A stretch of 64,000 nt of DNA from Gp6-AA40 sp035492455 (GCA_035492455.1 DATJJE010000056.1:1-64000), one strand, 5' to 3'; shown: positions 32,019 through 40,987, counted from the stretch's first letter. Program-made: numbers and translations. Notes: a model not told the origin generated them from the letters alone.

Positions 32019-32828
32019 GTGAGAAGGATAGTTGTCGCTGCGATCGCCGTTCTCGGTCTCGTCGCATCCCTGCCCGTGGGCGCACGCGCGCAGGAGCTGC
32101 CGCGACGTCTTGGCGGTGAGAACGGCCCGAAGAAAGCCACGGACGCGAAGCGTCCCGCACCGATGCTGGCGGACGGTACTGTCGATCTCTCCGGTGTCTG
32201 GACCGGTGGTGGTGATGCGCCGATTCCGCGCCTGCTCGGGAAAGACAAGCTCGAGGCGTTGATGATGCCGTGGGCCAAACAGAAGATGGCATCGGTGAAG
32301 GAAGCGGACGACCCGTATTTCTACTGCATGCCGGGCGGTCCGCTGCGCATCACCGGCGGCTTTGCGTGGCGACTCGTGCAGCCTGCAGGCGAGCGCTCGA
32401 AGTACATCTTCATGCTGCAGGAAGGCAACGCGCACAGCTTCCGGCAGATCTTCATGGATGGCCGCAAGCATCCCGATGACCCGAACCCGACCTGGTATGG
32501 CCATTCAGTGGGCCACTGGGAAGGAAAAACGCTCGTGGTCGATACCGTCGGGCTGAACGACAAGTTCTGGCTCGACAGCGCAGGAACTCCACATACCGAG
32601 AAGTTGCATCTCATCGAGCGCTACACACGCACCGACTACAACACCCTGCAGCGCGTGGTTACGATCGACGATCCCGGCACGTTCACGAAGCCGTTCGAGG
32701 TGACCTACACCGCGAAGCTCGGCGAGCCGGATAGCGAGATCATCGAATACTTCTGCATCGAGAACAATCAGTGGGGCGAGCGCAGTAACCCCAACGCGAC
32801 CGCGGCCGCCATTCCAGTCGCCAAGTAA
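32019..32828 (+). CDS. Secreted protein with WYG-x-S-x-G-x-WEG motif (copy 1)
   Basis: 269 residues from GTG 32019, with CCGGAGG upstream. Signal peptide at 1-24. Recurrent features: DLSGVWTGGGDAPIPRL, YFYCMPGGPLRITGGFAWRLVQ, MLQEGNAHSFRQIFMDGRKHPDDPNPTWYGHSVGHWEGKTLVVDTVGL, LHLIERYTRTDYNTLQRVVTIDDPGTFTKPFEV. The central PDDPNPTWYG-S-G-WEG block is the hallmark of an uncharacterised family common in Acidobacteriota and some Proteobacteria. A lipocalin-like beta barrel is plausible from alternating strands. The protein at 48475 has the same pattern and also stands next to a DUF6152 gene, so the two families probably act together. Confidence 0.8.
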   Translation: MRRIVVAAIAVLGLVASLPVGARAQELPRRLGGENGPKKATDAKRPAPMLADGTVDLSGVWTGGGDAPIPRLLGKDKLEALMMPWAKQKMASVKEADDPYFYCMPGGPLRITGGFAWRLVQPAGERSKYIFMLQEGNAHSFRQIFMDGRKHPDDPNPTWYGHSVGHWEGKTLVVDTVGLNDKFWLDSAGTPHTEKLHLIERYTRTDYNTLQRVVTIDDPGTFTKPFEVTYTAKLGEPDSEIIEYFCIENNQWGERSNPNATAAAIPVAK

Positions 32829-32834
32829 TGCCGA

Positions 32835-32858
32835 GGCCGGGTCCACACGGACCCGGCC
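32835..32858 (+). terminator. Strong hairpin after the secreted-protein gene
   Basis: GGCCGGGTCC (32835-32844) and GGACCCGGCC (32849-32858) pair perfectly for ten bases around ACAC, seven bases past the stop, and are followed by CTT. It probably ends the TonB-DUF6152-secreted-protein operon. Confidence 0.7.
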
Positions 32859-32893
32859 CTTCCGGCGGCGTAGATCGTGCACGTCCGCTTTTG

Positions 32894-33478
32894 ATGGGTT
32901 CTCTCGGCGTCATCGCGCTCTTCAATTCCAATCTCGACGCCCTCGTCATGCTCGGCAAGCTGCTCGAAAGCGCCGGCTTCACGGTCATATCGGCACTGAT
33001 ACCCGACTTACGGAGTGGACGCTATGACGTGAACGCGATGCTCGATCGCCACGACCCGTCGGTGATCGTCTATGACATCGGCCCCCCGTACGAAGAGAAC
33101 TGGCAGATGTTCGAGGAGCTCCGCGCGAGCACCTCGATGCGGCATCGGCGGTGCGTGATCACCGCGGTCAACGCCTTGCGCGTCGAAGAGCTGGCGCGCT
33201 CGGATGATCGGATTTACGAAGTCGTCGATAAGCAGAGCGACCTTGTTGAAATCGTCCAGGCAGTCAAGGAAGCGGCGCGAGCACGAGTGATCCGCGCGCC
33301 GCAGCCGCGACCCAACGTCGCGAGTATTGAAGACCGCCGTTCGAGCGATCGGCGGCAATCGTCATGGTCCGCCAACGACATCTACACCAAGCTGCGCGAG
33401 AAGCGCGAAGCCGTTGAATTCGAGCGGCGCCATGGCGGGCGCCGCTCGACGGATCCGGATCACTACCACGCCGCGTGA
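32894..33478 (+). CDS. Receiver-like (pseudo-receiver) protein with basic DRR motifs at the C-terminus
   Basis: 194 residues from ATG 32894. Residues 1-120 resemble a response-regulator receiver: IALFNSNLDALVMLGKLLESAGF, PSVIVYDIGPPYEENW with Asp61 where phosphorylation would occur, and VVDKQSDL. The acidic pair normally at the end of strand 1 is replaced by N-S-N, so metal-dependent phosphorylation is doubtful. There is no DNA-binding domain. The tail has IEDRRSSDRRQSS and ERRHGGRRSTDPD, similar to the tail of the small protein at 38512. The frame runs back to 32828, but that part overlaps the terminator hairpin, so the inner start is preferred. Confidence 0.62.
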   Translation: MGSLGVIALFNSNLDALVMLGKLLESAGFTVISALIPDLRSGRYDVNAMLDRHDPSVIVYDIGPPYEENWQMFEELRASTSMRHRRCVITAVNALRVEELARSDDRIYEVVDKQSDLVEIVQAVKEAARARVIRAPQPRPNVASIEDRRSSDRRQSSWSANDIYTKLREKREAVEFERRHGGRRSTDPDHYHAA

Positions 33479-33489
33479 GCACTCACTGA

Positions 33490-33885
33490 CTACTTGTGCG
33501 TGTGCGTGGGAATCTTCAGCACCTGTCCCGGCTTGATCTTGTCCGGGTCCGACAGCTGATCGCGGTTGGCGTTGAAGATATCCGTGTAGGCATTCGCGTC
33601 GCCGAGCATCTCCTTCGCGATGCGGCTCAGTGTATCGCCTGACTTCACGGTATACGTCCGCTCGCCCTGCGGCTGCGATGTCGGGCTGGTCGCGCGGATG
33701 TCCGCGTCGATCTCCTGCTGCCACGTCGGGATGGTCTTGATGGCATCCCAGATTCTGTTCGCTTCTTCCTGCGTATGTACGGTCCCTTTGAAGTGGAGCT
33801 TGCCTTCACGCTCCTCGGCCCCGCCTTGGAAACCGAGGCTTTTCGCCGTTTGAATCGCGTAGCTGTACTTGTCGCGAAGAGCCAT
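33490..33885 (-). CDS. BON-like/LysM-domain protein (Kbp/YgaU-like)
   Basis: 131 residues from ATG 33885 with GGGAGG six bases upstream. The N-terminal half (KLHFKGTVHTQEEANRIWDAIKTIPTWQQEIDADI) resembles a BON domain, and the C-terminal half is a LysM motif (TYTVKSGDTLSRIAKEMLGDANAYTDIFNANRDQLSDPDKIKPGQVLKIP). BON plus LysM in about 150 residues is the layout of E. coli Kbp (YgaU), a cytoplasmic potassium-binding protein. The present protein also lacks a signal peptide, so a cytoplasmic role is more likely than peptidoglycan binding. The start lies in a hairpin. Confidence 0.83.
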   Translation of the reverse strand: MALRDKYSYAIQTAKSLGFQGGAEEREGKLHFKGTVHTQEEANRIWDAIKTIPTWQQEIDADIRATSPTSQPQGERTYTVKSGDTLSRIAKEMLGDANAYTDIFNANRDQLSDPDKIKPGQVLKIPTHTHK

Positions 33886-33920
33886 GGATTGCCTCCCGGT
33901 TAAAGGCATGCAATCCATGG
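33882..33920 (-). promoter_or_regulatory. Hairpin over the start of the BON/LysM gene
   Basis: CCATGGATTGC (33882-33892) and GCAATCCATGG (33910-33920) are perfect inverted repeats of 11 bp. On the minus-strand mRNA the ATG and the spacer lie in one arm, and the inner GCCT/AGGC can take in the GGGAGG as well. Translation would then require melting of the structure. Confidence 0.55.
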
Positions 33921-33927
33921 CACGTCA

Positions 33928-36798
33928 TCAGAAGGTAATGCGAAAACCGACTTGCGCGGTCCGGTTCTGTCCAGAGGTCCTCTGCAGGTATTGCGGACTC
34001 GTCTCGACGGTTGTGATCGTCCAGTTCGGCGAGTTGAACACGTTGAACACTTCCGCGATCCCTTCGAGCGCGACGCGGTGCGGAAGCGCAATCTTCTGCT
34101 GCACGCGCAGGTCGGCCTTGCGCCGGGGTGGCTGCGTGAACCCGTTGCGCGGGACAATCGAGCCGTCCGCGCGCGCCCGCAGACGGCTCGACGACTCGGG
34201 TCCGCCGACACCGGCGATATTCCGCACGTCGGTGCCGTATGTGGTCGTCGCGCGCTCGCCGATGCCCGTATAGAACACGCCGCTCACCTGCAGCCCGCGG
34301 CCCACGTCCCAGATGCCGTTCAACACAGCTCGATGCCGCAAATCGCCTGATGACAGCGACCACTCACCCCCTAGATCGGGCGTCGTCTTGATCGGGGCCG
34401 GGTTGACGCCGGCAAACATCGGCGGGAAGGCATCCCAGAGGCCCGAGAGCGTATAGGTCGCGGATCCCTGCCAGCGACGGCTGAAGCGTTTGGTGACCGC
34501 AGTCTGCAGCGCGTGATAACTCGAACGGCCCATACGCACCACCATCGAAATCGCGCCGAAGTCCGGATACGCGCGATGCGCGATGTCCGAGAACGGATAG
34601 TTGGCGCCGGTCGCGGGGTTGATCGTGAGGTTCATGTTGGAGATGACGTCCTTCTCGTTGCGTCCCTGGCTGTACACGTAATCCGCTTCAATCGCGGTCG
34701 TCGCACCAATCTGATGCTGGAAGCCGATCGAGTTCTGCCAGGTGCGTCCCATCGCCGTGGAGTATTCGGCCGGCGCCACGAGCTCCTGCAGCGATCGGCG
34801 CAGGCACGTCGGCGTGCTGCGCACGTTGCAGAACTGTTGCATGCCCTGCGACACGGATGGCAGCGGTTGTCCGTTCGTCGGGTTGGCGCCGAAGTCGGGC
34901 CGTCCGTCGTTGGTGTACTGCACGACGACGAGACGATCGATCTGTGCCATGAAGAACGTGTCGATCTGCAGCGGCGTCGAGAAGTAGACGCCCGTGCCGC
35001 CGCGCAGCACCGTGTTGGTGGTGACGCGGTAGGCGAAGCCGACGCGCGGCTGGATGTTGTTCTTGTCCGCCGGCCTTCCCTTGTCGACAAACGGCGGCAC
35101 CGCGTAGTTGTTGCCGTTGGCATTGATGCTCAAGTCGTACCTGGCGCCGAGGTTCAGTGTCAGCTTATTGGACATCTGCCAGTCATCCTGGAACCACGCG
35201 CCGTACTGCGGGCGAACGTCGCGCGTCGCATAGTTGCCGACGCCGATGCTGTAGGTACGGATCAGCGGCGAGATGGCGTTCATGTTCCAGGTGTCCGCGT
35301 TCCAGGGGTCGGGGAACCACGCCTGGATGTCTGCGGCAGACGGGGTACCGCCGCGCGCATCGACGGTGCCCATGCATGACTGGCAGTTGTTACCCGAATC
35401 GACCATGACGACAACGTCGGCGCCGGCCTTCACGTCGTGGCGGCCGCGGGCGTCGTACGAGTAGGTGAAGTCGTCGCGCAGGCTCCAGTTGTCCTGCGCG
35501 CCGAAGCGCGGATAGAACGTGTTGCCGCCGATGGCGAAGTTGCTGAAAGTGATGCGCGGCGATCCGGTCGTGACGCCGTTGGCTGCCTGCCAGTGCTTCG
35601 ACCAGGTCGTCAGGTTGGCATTCTCGAAAATCCAGCGCGTCTTGCCGGCGTTCACCTCGTTGACCGCGCGGTTGCTCAACACGTGCGTGAACTGACCGGC
35701 ATACTCGCGGTTGGTCTCGAGCGTCGAGCCGGTGGCAGCGGGATGACTCGTGTTGCCCGCGGTGAACGGCTGCCAGTGCTCGGCGTCCGTAATCTTTCCC
35801 ATCACGCGCATATTCGACGAGAGCTGATAGTCGAGGCGCGTGCCGCCCATCTTCACCGTCTCCGGTCCGTGCAGCTCCACGTTGAAGGCCGGATACGGTG
35901 TGTTCCAGATGCTCGTCTTCGGCTCGCGCTCGTAGTCAAAGTGCGCGAAGAAGTGGAGCCGGTCCTTGCGAATCGGTCCGCCCAGCGTAAAGGCGATCTG
36001 CTGGTTGTCGATGGGCACGACCTTGCGCAGCACCGGGTCGGGAGCGTTGAACTTCGTATTGCGGAAATTGCCGCGCACCGATCCTGCAAAACGATTGGTG
36101 CCCGACTTCGTGACCGCAATCACCTGCACCGCCGCGGAGCGGCCCATCGTCGCGTCGAAGCGATTGGAGATGTACTGAAACTCGCCGATCGACTCCTGGC
36201 TGTAGCGCGGCTGGTTGCCGAACCCCATCTCGGAGGTCACCTGCTGACCGTCCAGGCTGAACTGATACTGACGCACATCGCCGGCAGCGCCGCGGTTGGC
36301 AATTGGCGTATTCGCGGTGTCGGACGTCATGCGACTGCCCGGCGCGAGCATCGCCAGCGCCATCCAGTTGCGCCCCTGCACCGGCAGCTCCTGCACCTGC
36401 TGCGGATCGATGTTGCCGCCAAGCTGCGACGTGGCGACGTTGATGAGGGGCGCCTCTCCGCTGACCGTTACGGTCTCGGCCACGCCACCCGGCGCAAGCT
36501 GGAGATTGATCACCAGCGTCTGTCCAACGAGCAATTCGACGCCGGTGCGCTGCGCGCTGCGGAAGCCCTGCAGCTCCGCTTCAATCTGATACGCGCCGAC
36601 GCGCGCGGGAATACGGTAGATCCCACGCTCGTCCGTGACGGCGACGAAGCGGTTCCCCGAGGCCTCGTGGACCGCGGTGACGGTGACGCCCGGAAGCACG
36701 CCTCCGGTCGAATCCGCGATGGTTCCGGTGAGCACCGCCTCCTGCGCGAAAGCGGCGGTAGGTAACAGCAGCAACAGGGCGAGCAAAATCGGTCGCAT
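33928..36798 (-). CDS. TonB-dependent outer-membrane receptor with carboxypeptidase-regulatory-like domain (2)
   Basis: 956 residues. Signal peptide at 1-18. Residues about 20-105 form the carboxypeptidase-regulatory-like domain (AVLTGTIADSTGGVLPGVTVTAVHEASGNRF). The plug and barrel show VNVATSQLGGNIDPQQVQELPVQGRNWMALAMLAPG-type blocks, QQVTSEMGFGNQPRYSQESIGEFQYISNRFDATMGRSAAVQVIAVTKSGTNRFAGSVRGNFRNTKFNAPD, and a final GFRITF. It is shorter than the receptor at 28287 and only distantly similar. Its ATG overlaps the amidohydrolase stop by one base (TGATG), so import and hydrolysis are probably linked. Confidence 0.93.
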   Translation of the reverse strand: MRPILLALLLLLPTAAFAQEAVLTGTIADSTGGVLPGVTVTAVHEASGNRFVAVTDERGIYRIPARVGAYQIEAELQGFRSAQRTGVELLVGQTLVINLQLAPGGVAETVTVSGEAPLINVATSQLGGNIDPQQVQELPVQGRNWMALAMLAPGSRMTSDTANTPIANRGAAGDVRQYQFSLDGQQVTSEMGFGNQPRYSQESIGEFQYISNRFDATMGRSAAVQVIAVTKSGTNRFAGSVRGNFRNTKFNAPDPVLRKVVPIDNQQIAFTLGGPIRKDRLHFFAHFDYEREPKTSIWNTPYPAFNVELHGPETVKMGGTRLDYQLSSNMRVMGKITDAEHWQPFTAGNTSHPAATGSTLETNREYAGQFTHVLSNRAVNEVNAGKTRWIFENANLTTWSKHWQAANGVTTGSPRITFSNFAIGGNTFYPRFGAQDNWSLRDDFTYSYDARGRHDVKAGADVVVMVDSGNNCQSCMGTVDARGGTPSAADIQAWFPDPWNADTWNMNAISPLIRTYSIGVGNYATRDVRPQYGAWFQDDWQMSNKLTLNLGARYDLSINANGNNYAVPPFVDKGRPADKNNIQPRVGFAYRVTTNTVLRGGTGVYFSTPLQIDTFFMAQIDRLVVVQYTNDGRPDFGANPTNGQPLPSVSQGMQQFCNVRSTPTCLRRSLQELVAPAEYSTAMGRTWQNSIGFQHQIGATTAIEADYVYSQGRNEKDVISNMNLTINPATGANYPFSDIAHRAYPDFGAISMVVRMGRSSYHALQTAVTKRFSRRWQGSATYTLSGLWDAFPPMFAGVNPAPIKTTPDLGGEWSLSSGDLRHRAVLNGIWDVGRGLQVSGVFYTGIGERATTTYGTDVRNIAGVGGPESSSRLRARADGSIVPRNGFTQPPRRKADLRVQQKIALPHRVALEGIAEVFNVFNSPNWTITTVETSPQYLQRTSGQNRTAQVGFRITF

Positions 36799-38465
36799 CA
36801 GTCCTCCTCAAAGACAACCCGTCCCCCAACCATGGTCATGACCGGCTTGATGTTCTTGATTTGGTCCGCCGGCACCGTCAGATAGTCCCTGTCGAGCACG
36901 ACGAGATCAGCCAGCTTGCCCTGCTGGATCGCGCCGAGGTTGTTCTCCTGGAATACGAAGAACGCGTTGTGGCGCGTGTAGGCGATCAGCGCATCCTCGC
37001 GGCCGATGGTCTGACGCATCACTTTCAGGCCGCTCGCCATTTTGCCCGTCACCGCGTAGTGCAGGGTAATGAACGGCATGTACTGGTTCGCGGCGCTACC
37101 GTCGCTGCCAAAGCCCCACATCATGCCGCTCGCCTGTATGGTGGCGAGCGGCGGCTGTTCGTAGGCGTCGTCACCGAAGATGTCGTGCATGATGCCGCCG
37201 TTGATCACGTTCCATGGATGCACCGCGGCGTACATGCCGAGGCGCTTCATGCGGGCCATCTGCGCGGCGTTCGACTGATTGAAGTGCGCCAGCATCCAGC
37301 GCAGGTTCTTGACCGGATACACCTTGTTGACGGCTTCGATCTGATCCAGAAAGGCGTCGATGGTATGCGTCAGCTCCGCGTGCACGTGCAGCGGCAGCCG
37401 GTCCTTCGCGATCTCCATCGCCAGCCGGCGCCACTGCATCAGCTGCTCCGGCTTCGGATCCGACGTCGAATCGAACATCGGATCGTGCAGCGGCCCGTAG
37501 ACGCTCTCGCCATAGAGCACGCTGTCGATGAAGTCATCACCTTGAAACAGCTTTATCTCGGCGATGCGCGGCAGCGCGCGGTCCACCTGCTCGGGTGTGC
37601 CCGCGCCGATGCCATCAATGCAGAAGATGCGGACGTTCAGCTGATGCTGAGCCTGCCACTTGCGATACATCGGCAGCAGCGCGGGATCGCACCCTGCGAC
37701 GCCGAAGGTCGTCAGGCCGGCCCGGTTCATATCCTTCAGCATGGCGAGCGTGCTGGCTTCGAGCTGCGCGTCGGCGACGCGCGGCATCTTCGCGGCGATA
37801 GCGCGGACCGCGCCCATGCCGCCTTCGACCACGCCTGTCGCGCGGCCCGATGTGTCCCGCACGATCGAACCTTTGGGGAAGTCCGCGGGATCAGGCGCGC
37901 CATCCCGGATCCCGAACGCCTCGAGGCCGCGGCTGTTCAGGTATGTCCGGTAATACGACTCCTGTAGCGCGACGGGATGATTGGGGAGCAATCGATCGAG
38001 CTCTTCACGCGTGAACTTCGCACGACTGTCGGCGAACTGATCGACCGACCAGCCGCCGATGTTGTAGACCCACTCTCCCGCCGGAATCGCCTTCGCGCGC
38101 GCGGCGAACAAGTCGAGCGCCTGCTTGCGCGAGTCGACGCCGTCGAGGCGCACCTCGTTCGTCCACGTGGTCCCGCCGCGCAGCAGGTGCATGTGGTTGT
38201 CGATCAGTCCGGGAACGACCGACCGGCCGTGCAGATCGATGCGGCGCGTGGATGCACCGGCAAGCTGTGTGATTTGCTGATTGGTGCCGACCGCGCTGAA
38301 GCGATCGCCTGTGATCGCCACCGCCTGCGCGATCGTGAACTTGTCGTCAACCGTGATGACCTTGCCGTTGGTGAGGATCAGATCGGGAGAGCGTTGCTGG
38401 GCGCCGAGAATCACACCGGCACCGACCAGCACGGCAACGGCCGCGGCTGCGAGAGGTCTCCGCAT
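36798..38465 (-). CDS. Exported amidohydrolase family 3 enzyme (YtcJ-like)
   Basis: 555 residues. Signal peptide at 1-22. Family features: DLILTNGKVITVDDKFTIAQAVAITGDRFSAVG, VVPGLIDNHMHLLRGG (HxH), LLPNHPVALQESYYRTYLNSRGLEAFGI, HVHAELTHTIDAF (His), WMLAHFNQS (His), YHAV-type GRPPSGSDGSAANQYMPF and a C-terminal GKLADLVVLDRDYLTVPADQIKNIKPVMTMVGGRVVFE. These are typical of YtcJ-like deaminases or hydrolases with broad N-acyl or formamide substrates. The start is 46 bp after the DRR-motif gene. TGATG coupling places the TonB receptor downstream. Confidence 0.88.
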   Translation of the reverse strand: MRRPLAAAAVAVLVGAGVILGAQQRSPDLILTNGKVITVDDKFTIAQAVAITGDRFSAVGTNQQITQLAGASTRRIDLHGRSVVPGLIDNHMHLLRGGTTWTNEVRLDGVDSRKQALDLFAARAKAIPAGEWVYNIGGWSVDQFADSRAKFTREELDRLLPNHPVALQESYYRTYLNSRGLEAFGIRDGAPDPADFPKGSIVRDTSGRATGVVEGGMGAVRAIAAKMPRVADAQLEASTLAMLKDMNRAGLTTFGVAGCDPALLPMYRKWQAQHQLNVRIFCIDGIGAGTPEQVDRALPRIAEIKLFQGDDFIDSVLYGESVYGPLHDPMFDSTSDPKPEQLMQWRRLAMEIAKDRLPLHVHAELTHTIDAFLDQIEAVNKVYPVKNLRWMLAHFNQSNAAQMARMKRLGMYAAVHPWNVINGGIMHDIFGDDAYEQPPLATIQASGMMWGFGSDGSAANQYMPFITLHYAVTGKMASGLKVMRQTIGREDALIAYTRHNAFFVFQENNLGAIQQGKLADLVVLDRDYLTVPADQIKNIKPVMTMVGGRVVFEED

Positions 38466-38511
38466 AGGCGCTCCTTGTTAAGGGCGCGCCATTATAGTCA
38501 GTCTTGCGGAA

Positions 38512-38853
38512 TCAGACCCGGTTGCGCCGATCGCGTCCGCTGCGACGGTCGCCTTTGCGGCGCTCGACACCGGTCGGCGATCCCAGGTTGACGCGCCGCC
38601 GATCGCTGCGACGGCGCTCGACATTGGCCCGCTTCTCGCGCATCGTCACGGACGACCGCGCCGCCTCACTCAGCTCGCGCTGCTGACGCAGGGTGCGGCG
38701 TGCCGGTTCGAGCACTTCGAGCAGTCCCTGATAGACCGCCTGCGCCTTCACATCGCCTGGAGAGCGCGACACGACTTCGCGGAGATACTGTGCCGCGGCG
38801 AGGACGTTGGCGCGCTGCCATCCTGACATCGGCGTGGGGGAACCGACACTCAT
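38512..38853 (-). CDS. Small protein with Arg-rich DRR repeats
   Basis: 113 residues from ATG 38853 with GAGGAGAC upstream. The N-terminal half is helical (MSGWQRANVLAAAQYLREVVSRSPGDVKAQAVYQGLLEVLEPARR). The C-terminal half is very basic, with repeated R-R-x-x-D-R-R: ERRRSDRRR, ERRKGDRRSGRDRRNR. The receiver-like protein at 32894 carries the same motif. Such tails could bind nucleic acid or anionic lipid. No family recognised. Confidence 0.7.
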   Translation of the reverse strand: MSVGSPTPMSGWQRANVLAAAQYLREVVSRSPGDVKAQAVYQGLLEVLEPARRTLRQQRELSEAARSSVTMREKRANVERRRSDRRRVNLGSPTGVERRKGDRRSGRDRRNRV

Positions 38854-38904
38854 CGCTCGTTATGTCTCCTCGACGGACTCTATCGGCCGCTACTGGACAG
38901 GAGT

Positions 38905-40023
38905 TTATCTGCGAGCCGTGTTCGTGACCGGCACCGGAACGATCGCCTCGCCCGGCCCGAGCGACGCGAGATAGGCGGTGATGGCGACGATGTCCTCTTC
39001 GCTAAGGTGAGCGACGACGGGACGCATCAGCGGCGCCTGCGCGCCGTTCCGCGTCCCCTGCTGAAAGTCGTACAGCTGCCGCGCGAGATAGCTCGGCGAT
39101 CGGTTCGCGAGCGGAGGCACGTCGTCCTTGCCCATCAGGTCCTTGCCGTGGCAGCCGGCGCATGCCGTCGTCTTGCCCTGCACGATCTGATTGCCGACGA
39201 CCATCGAACCGCCGGTCGTCACCAGCTCGCGGCCGCGCGCGATGCTGCCGATCGGCGCATACGCCACAAATCCCGAGTGCGGATTGCGCAGCTCCTCGGC
39301 CTGCACGTTGTCGGCGGGCACCTCGATGATGCGCCCGGCAATCGGTTCCGTGCGTTCGCTTTCCATGGAGATGAACAGCTGCCCCTGGATGCGTGTCTTC
39401 GGCACGAACTCGGTCTCGACGACGCGCACCCACCGCGTGTCCCATTTCACCGCCGAGAAGTACGCGGCCGCCTGGCGAATCTCTTCGTCGCTCATCGACA
39501 TGGCGAGGATGACCATCGTCGGCGTGTTCGCCTTGCGCCAGTCGGCGCTGCGCCGGAAGCCGAGACGGAAGTCCTGCAGCTGGCGAACGATATATGCGTA
39601 AGGCAGGCCGCCCGGTTGCGCGTTCTCCGGACGGCCCTTGCCGTTCGGCAGGTGGCACGAGCCACAGCCGCGCGAGGTGTCGCCGAGCTTCTTCGGGCCG
39701 TGCGCGATGATGTCGGGCATCGGCGACGGATGATCGCGGGGGAACCAGTCGATCACGTTGTGGCCGTCACGGATGTCGACGAGCGTGTAGCTCGCGGCGG
39801 ATCCGTCGACGCGGCGCGGGCGCAGCTGCTCGTCCCGGTCTTCGTTTTCACGGATTGTGCGCGCGGGAGGGTTCTGCGGCGGGGCCTTTTTGTCGTCCCA
39901 CGCGGGCCGCGCGAGGAAGCCGTACGCCCAGATCGGTTCGTTTGCGCCCTGCGCGTGGACGTACGCCGTTGCGGCTGCCACCGCCGCGAGGCTGAGAACG
40001 GCGACGCCGGCGCGCCGGTTCAC
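38905..40023 (-). CDS. Periplasmic diheme cytochrome c
   Basis: 372 residues from GTG 40023. Signal peptide follows (AGVAVLSLAAVAAATAYVHA). Two heme c sites: CGSCH (120-124) and CAGCH (288-292). The pattern near each, RGCGSCHLPNGKGRPENAQPGGLPYAYIVRQLQDFRLGFR and CAGCHGKDLMGKDDVPPLANRSPSYLARQLYDFQQGTRNG with a distal Met, corresponds to class I cytochromes c. These often pass electrons from PQQ dehydrogenases to the oxidase, and two such dehydrogenase genes are in this window. It diverges from the metallo-hydrolase at 40079. A longer frame to 40125 lacks support. Confidence 0.88.
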   Translation of the reverse strand: MNRRAGVAVLSLAAVAAATAYVHAQGANEPIWAYGFLARPAWDDKKAPPQNPPARTIRENEDRDEQLRPRRVDGSAASYTLVDIRDGHNVIDWFPRDHPSPMPDIIAHGPKKLGDTSRGCGSCHLPNGKGRPENAQPGGLPYAYIVRQLQDFRLGFRRSADWRKANTPTMVILAMSMSDEEIRQAAAYFSAVKWDTRWVRVVETEFVPKTRIQGQLFISMESERTEPIAGRIIEVPADNVQAEELRNPHSGFVAYAPIGSIARGRELVTTGGSMVVGNQIVQGKTTACAGCHGKDLMGKDDVPPLANRSPSYLARQLYDFQQGTRNGAQAPLMRPVVAHLSEEDIVAITAYLASLGPGEAIVPVPVTNTARR

Positions 40024-40078
40024 GGCGTGGTTATACACCCGCGGGGCATGCCAGTTCAACGGATGTATTCTCTTGCGC

Positions 40079-40987
40079 ATGAAAAGAACTCTCGTGCTTG
40101 GCGCGATTCTCGGTTGCGGTGCCATGTCCTTTGGGCTGTCGGCGTTTCAAGGAGCGCCCGCCGGCGGACGTCAGGGTGGCGCGAATGTCGCGCAGATTGA
40201 AAAAGTCAAAGACAACCTCTACATGATCACGGGAGGCGGCGGGAACACCGCGGCTTTCATCACCGATGGCGGCGTCGTCATCGTCGATACGAAGCTCGCC
40301 AACTGGGGACAGGCGATTCTCGACAAGGTGCGGACGGTCAGCGACAAACCGGTGTCGATGATCATCAATACGCACACGCATCCCGATCACACGGGCAGCA
40401 ACGAGTTCTTTGGTCCGACCGTGGACGTGGTCGCGCACGAAAACACCAAGATGTACATGCAGAACATGGACGCGTTCAAAGGCGCGGGTGCACGCTTTCT
40501 GCCGAAGCGAACATTCAAAGACACGATGAAGATCGGCAGCGGCAAGGACGAAATCGATCTTTACTACTTCGGCCGTGCGCACACTGGCGGCGACGCCTGG
40601 GTGTTGTTCAAGACGCCGCGCGTCGTGCATGCCGGCGACGCCTTCGCGGGGAAGAGCATCCCGCTGGTGGATACCGACAATGGTGGGAGCATGGTCGAAT
40701 ACGGCAAGACGCTGGGGAAGGCGTCAGCGAGTCTCAAGGATTACGACATGATCATCACCGGACATAGCACGCTGATGAAACCAGCGGACCTGAAGGAGTA
40801 CGCCGACTTCAACAACGACTTCGTTGCCTGGGTGCAAACAGAGATGAAGTCTGGCAAGACCGCGGACCAGGCGGCAGGCGAGTACAAGATTCCCGAAAAG
40901 TACAAGGGCTACGGGTTGGGCGGCGATCTCTTTGGCGGTTTCAAAGGACGCGTCAGCACCGCGTACGCGGAGCTCGGGAAGAAATAA
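40079..40987 (+). CDS. Exported metallo-beta-lactamase-fold hydrolase (1)
   Basis: 302 residues from ATG 40079. Signal peptide at 1-23. The MBL signature is HTHPDH (H99, H101, D103, H104), with GGDAWVLFKTPRVVHAGDAFAG (Asp) and TGHST (His) downstream. The B3-like spacing and the secretion suggest a periplasmic hydrolase (lactonase, phosphodiesterase or similar) rather than a true beta-lactamase. The GGGGN loop in strand 1 region is common in quinoprotein-relay-like MBL proteins, which accompany PQQ dehydrogenases. It is followed by a hairpin terminator and the convergent PQQ dehydrogenase. Confidence 0.85.
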   Translation: MKRTLVLGAILGCGAMSFGLSAFQGAPAGGRQGGANVAQIEKVKDNLYMITGGGGNTAAFITDGGVVIVDTKLANWGQAILDKVRTVSDKPVSMIINTHTHPDHTGSNEFFGPTVDVVAHENTKMYMQNMDAFKGAGARFLPKRTFKDTMKIGSGKDEIDLYYFGRAHTGGDAWVLFKTPRVVHAGDAFAGKSIPLVDTDNGGSMVEYGKTLGKASASLKDYDMIITGHSTLMKPADLKEYADFNNDFVAWVQTEMKSGKTADQAAGEYKIPEKYKGYGLGGDLFGGFKGRVSTAYAELGKK

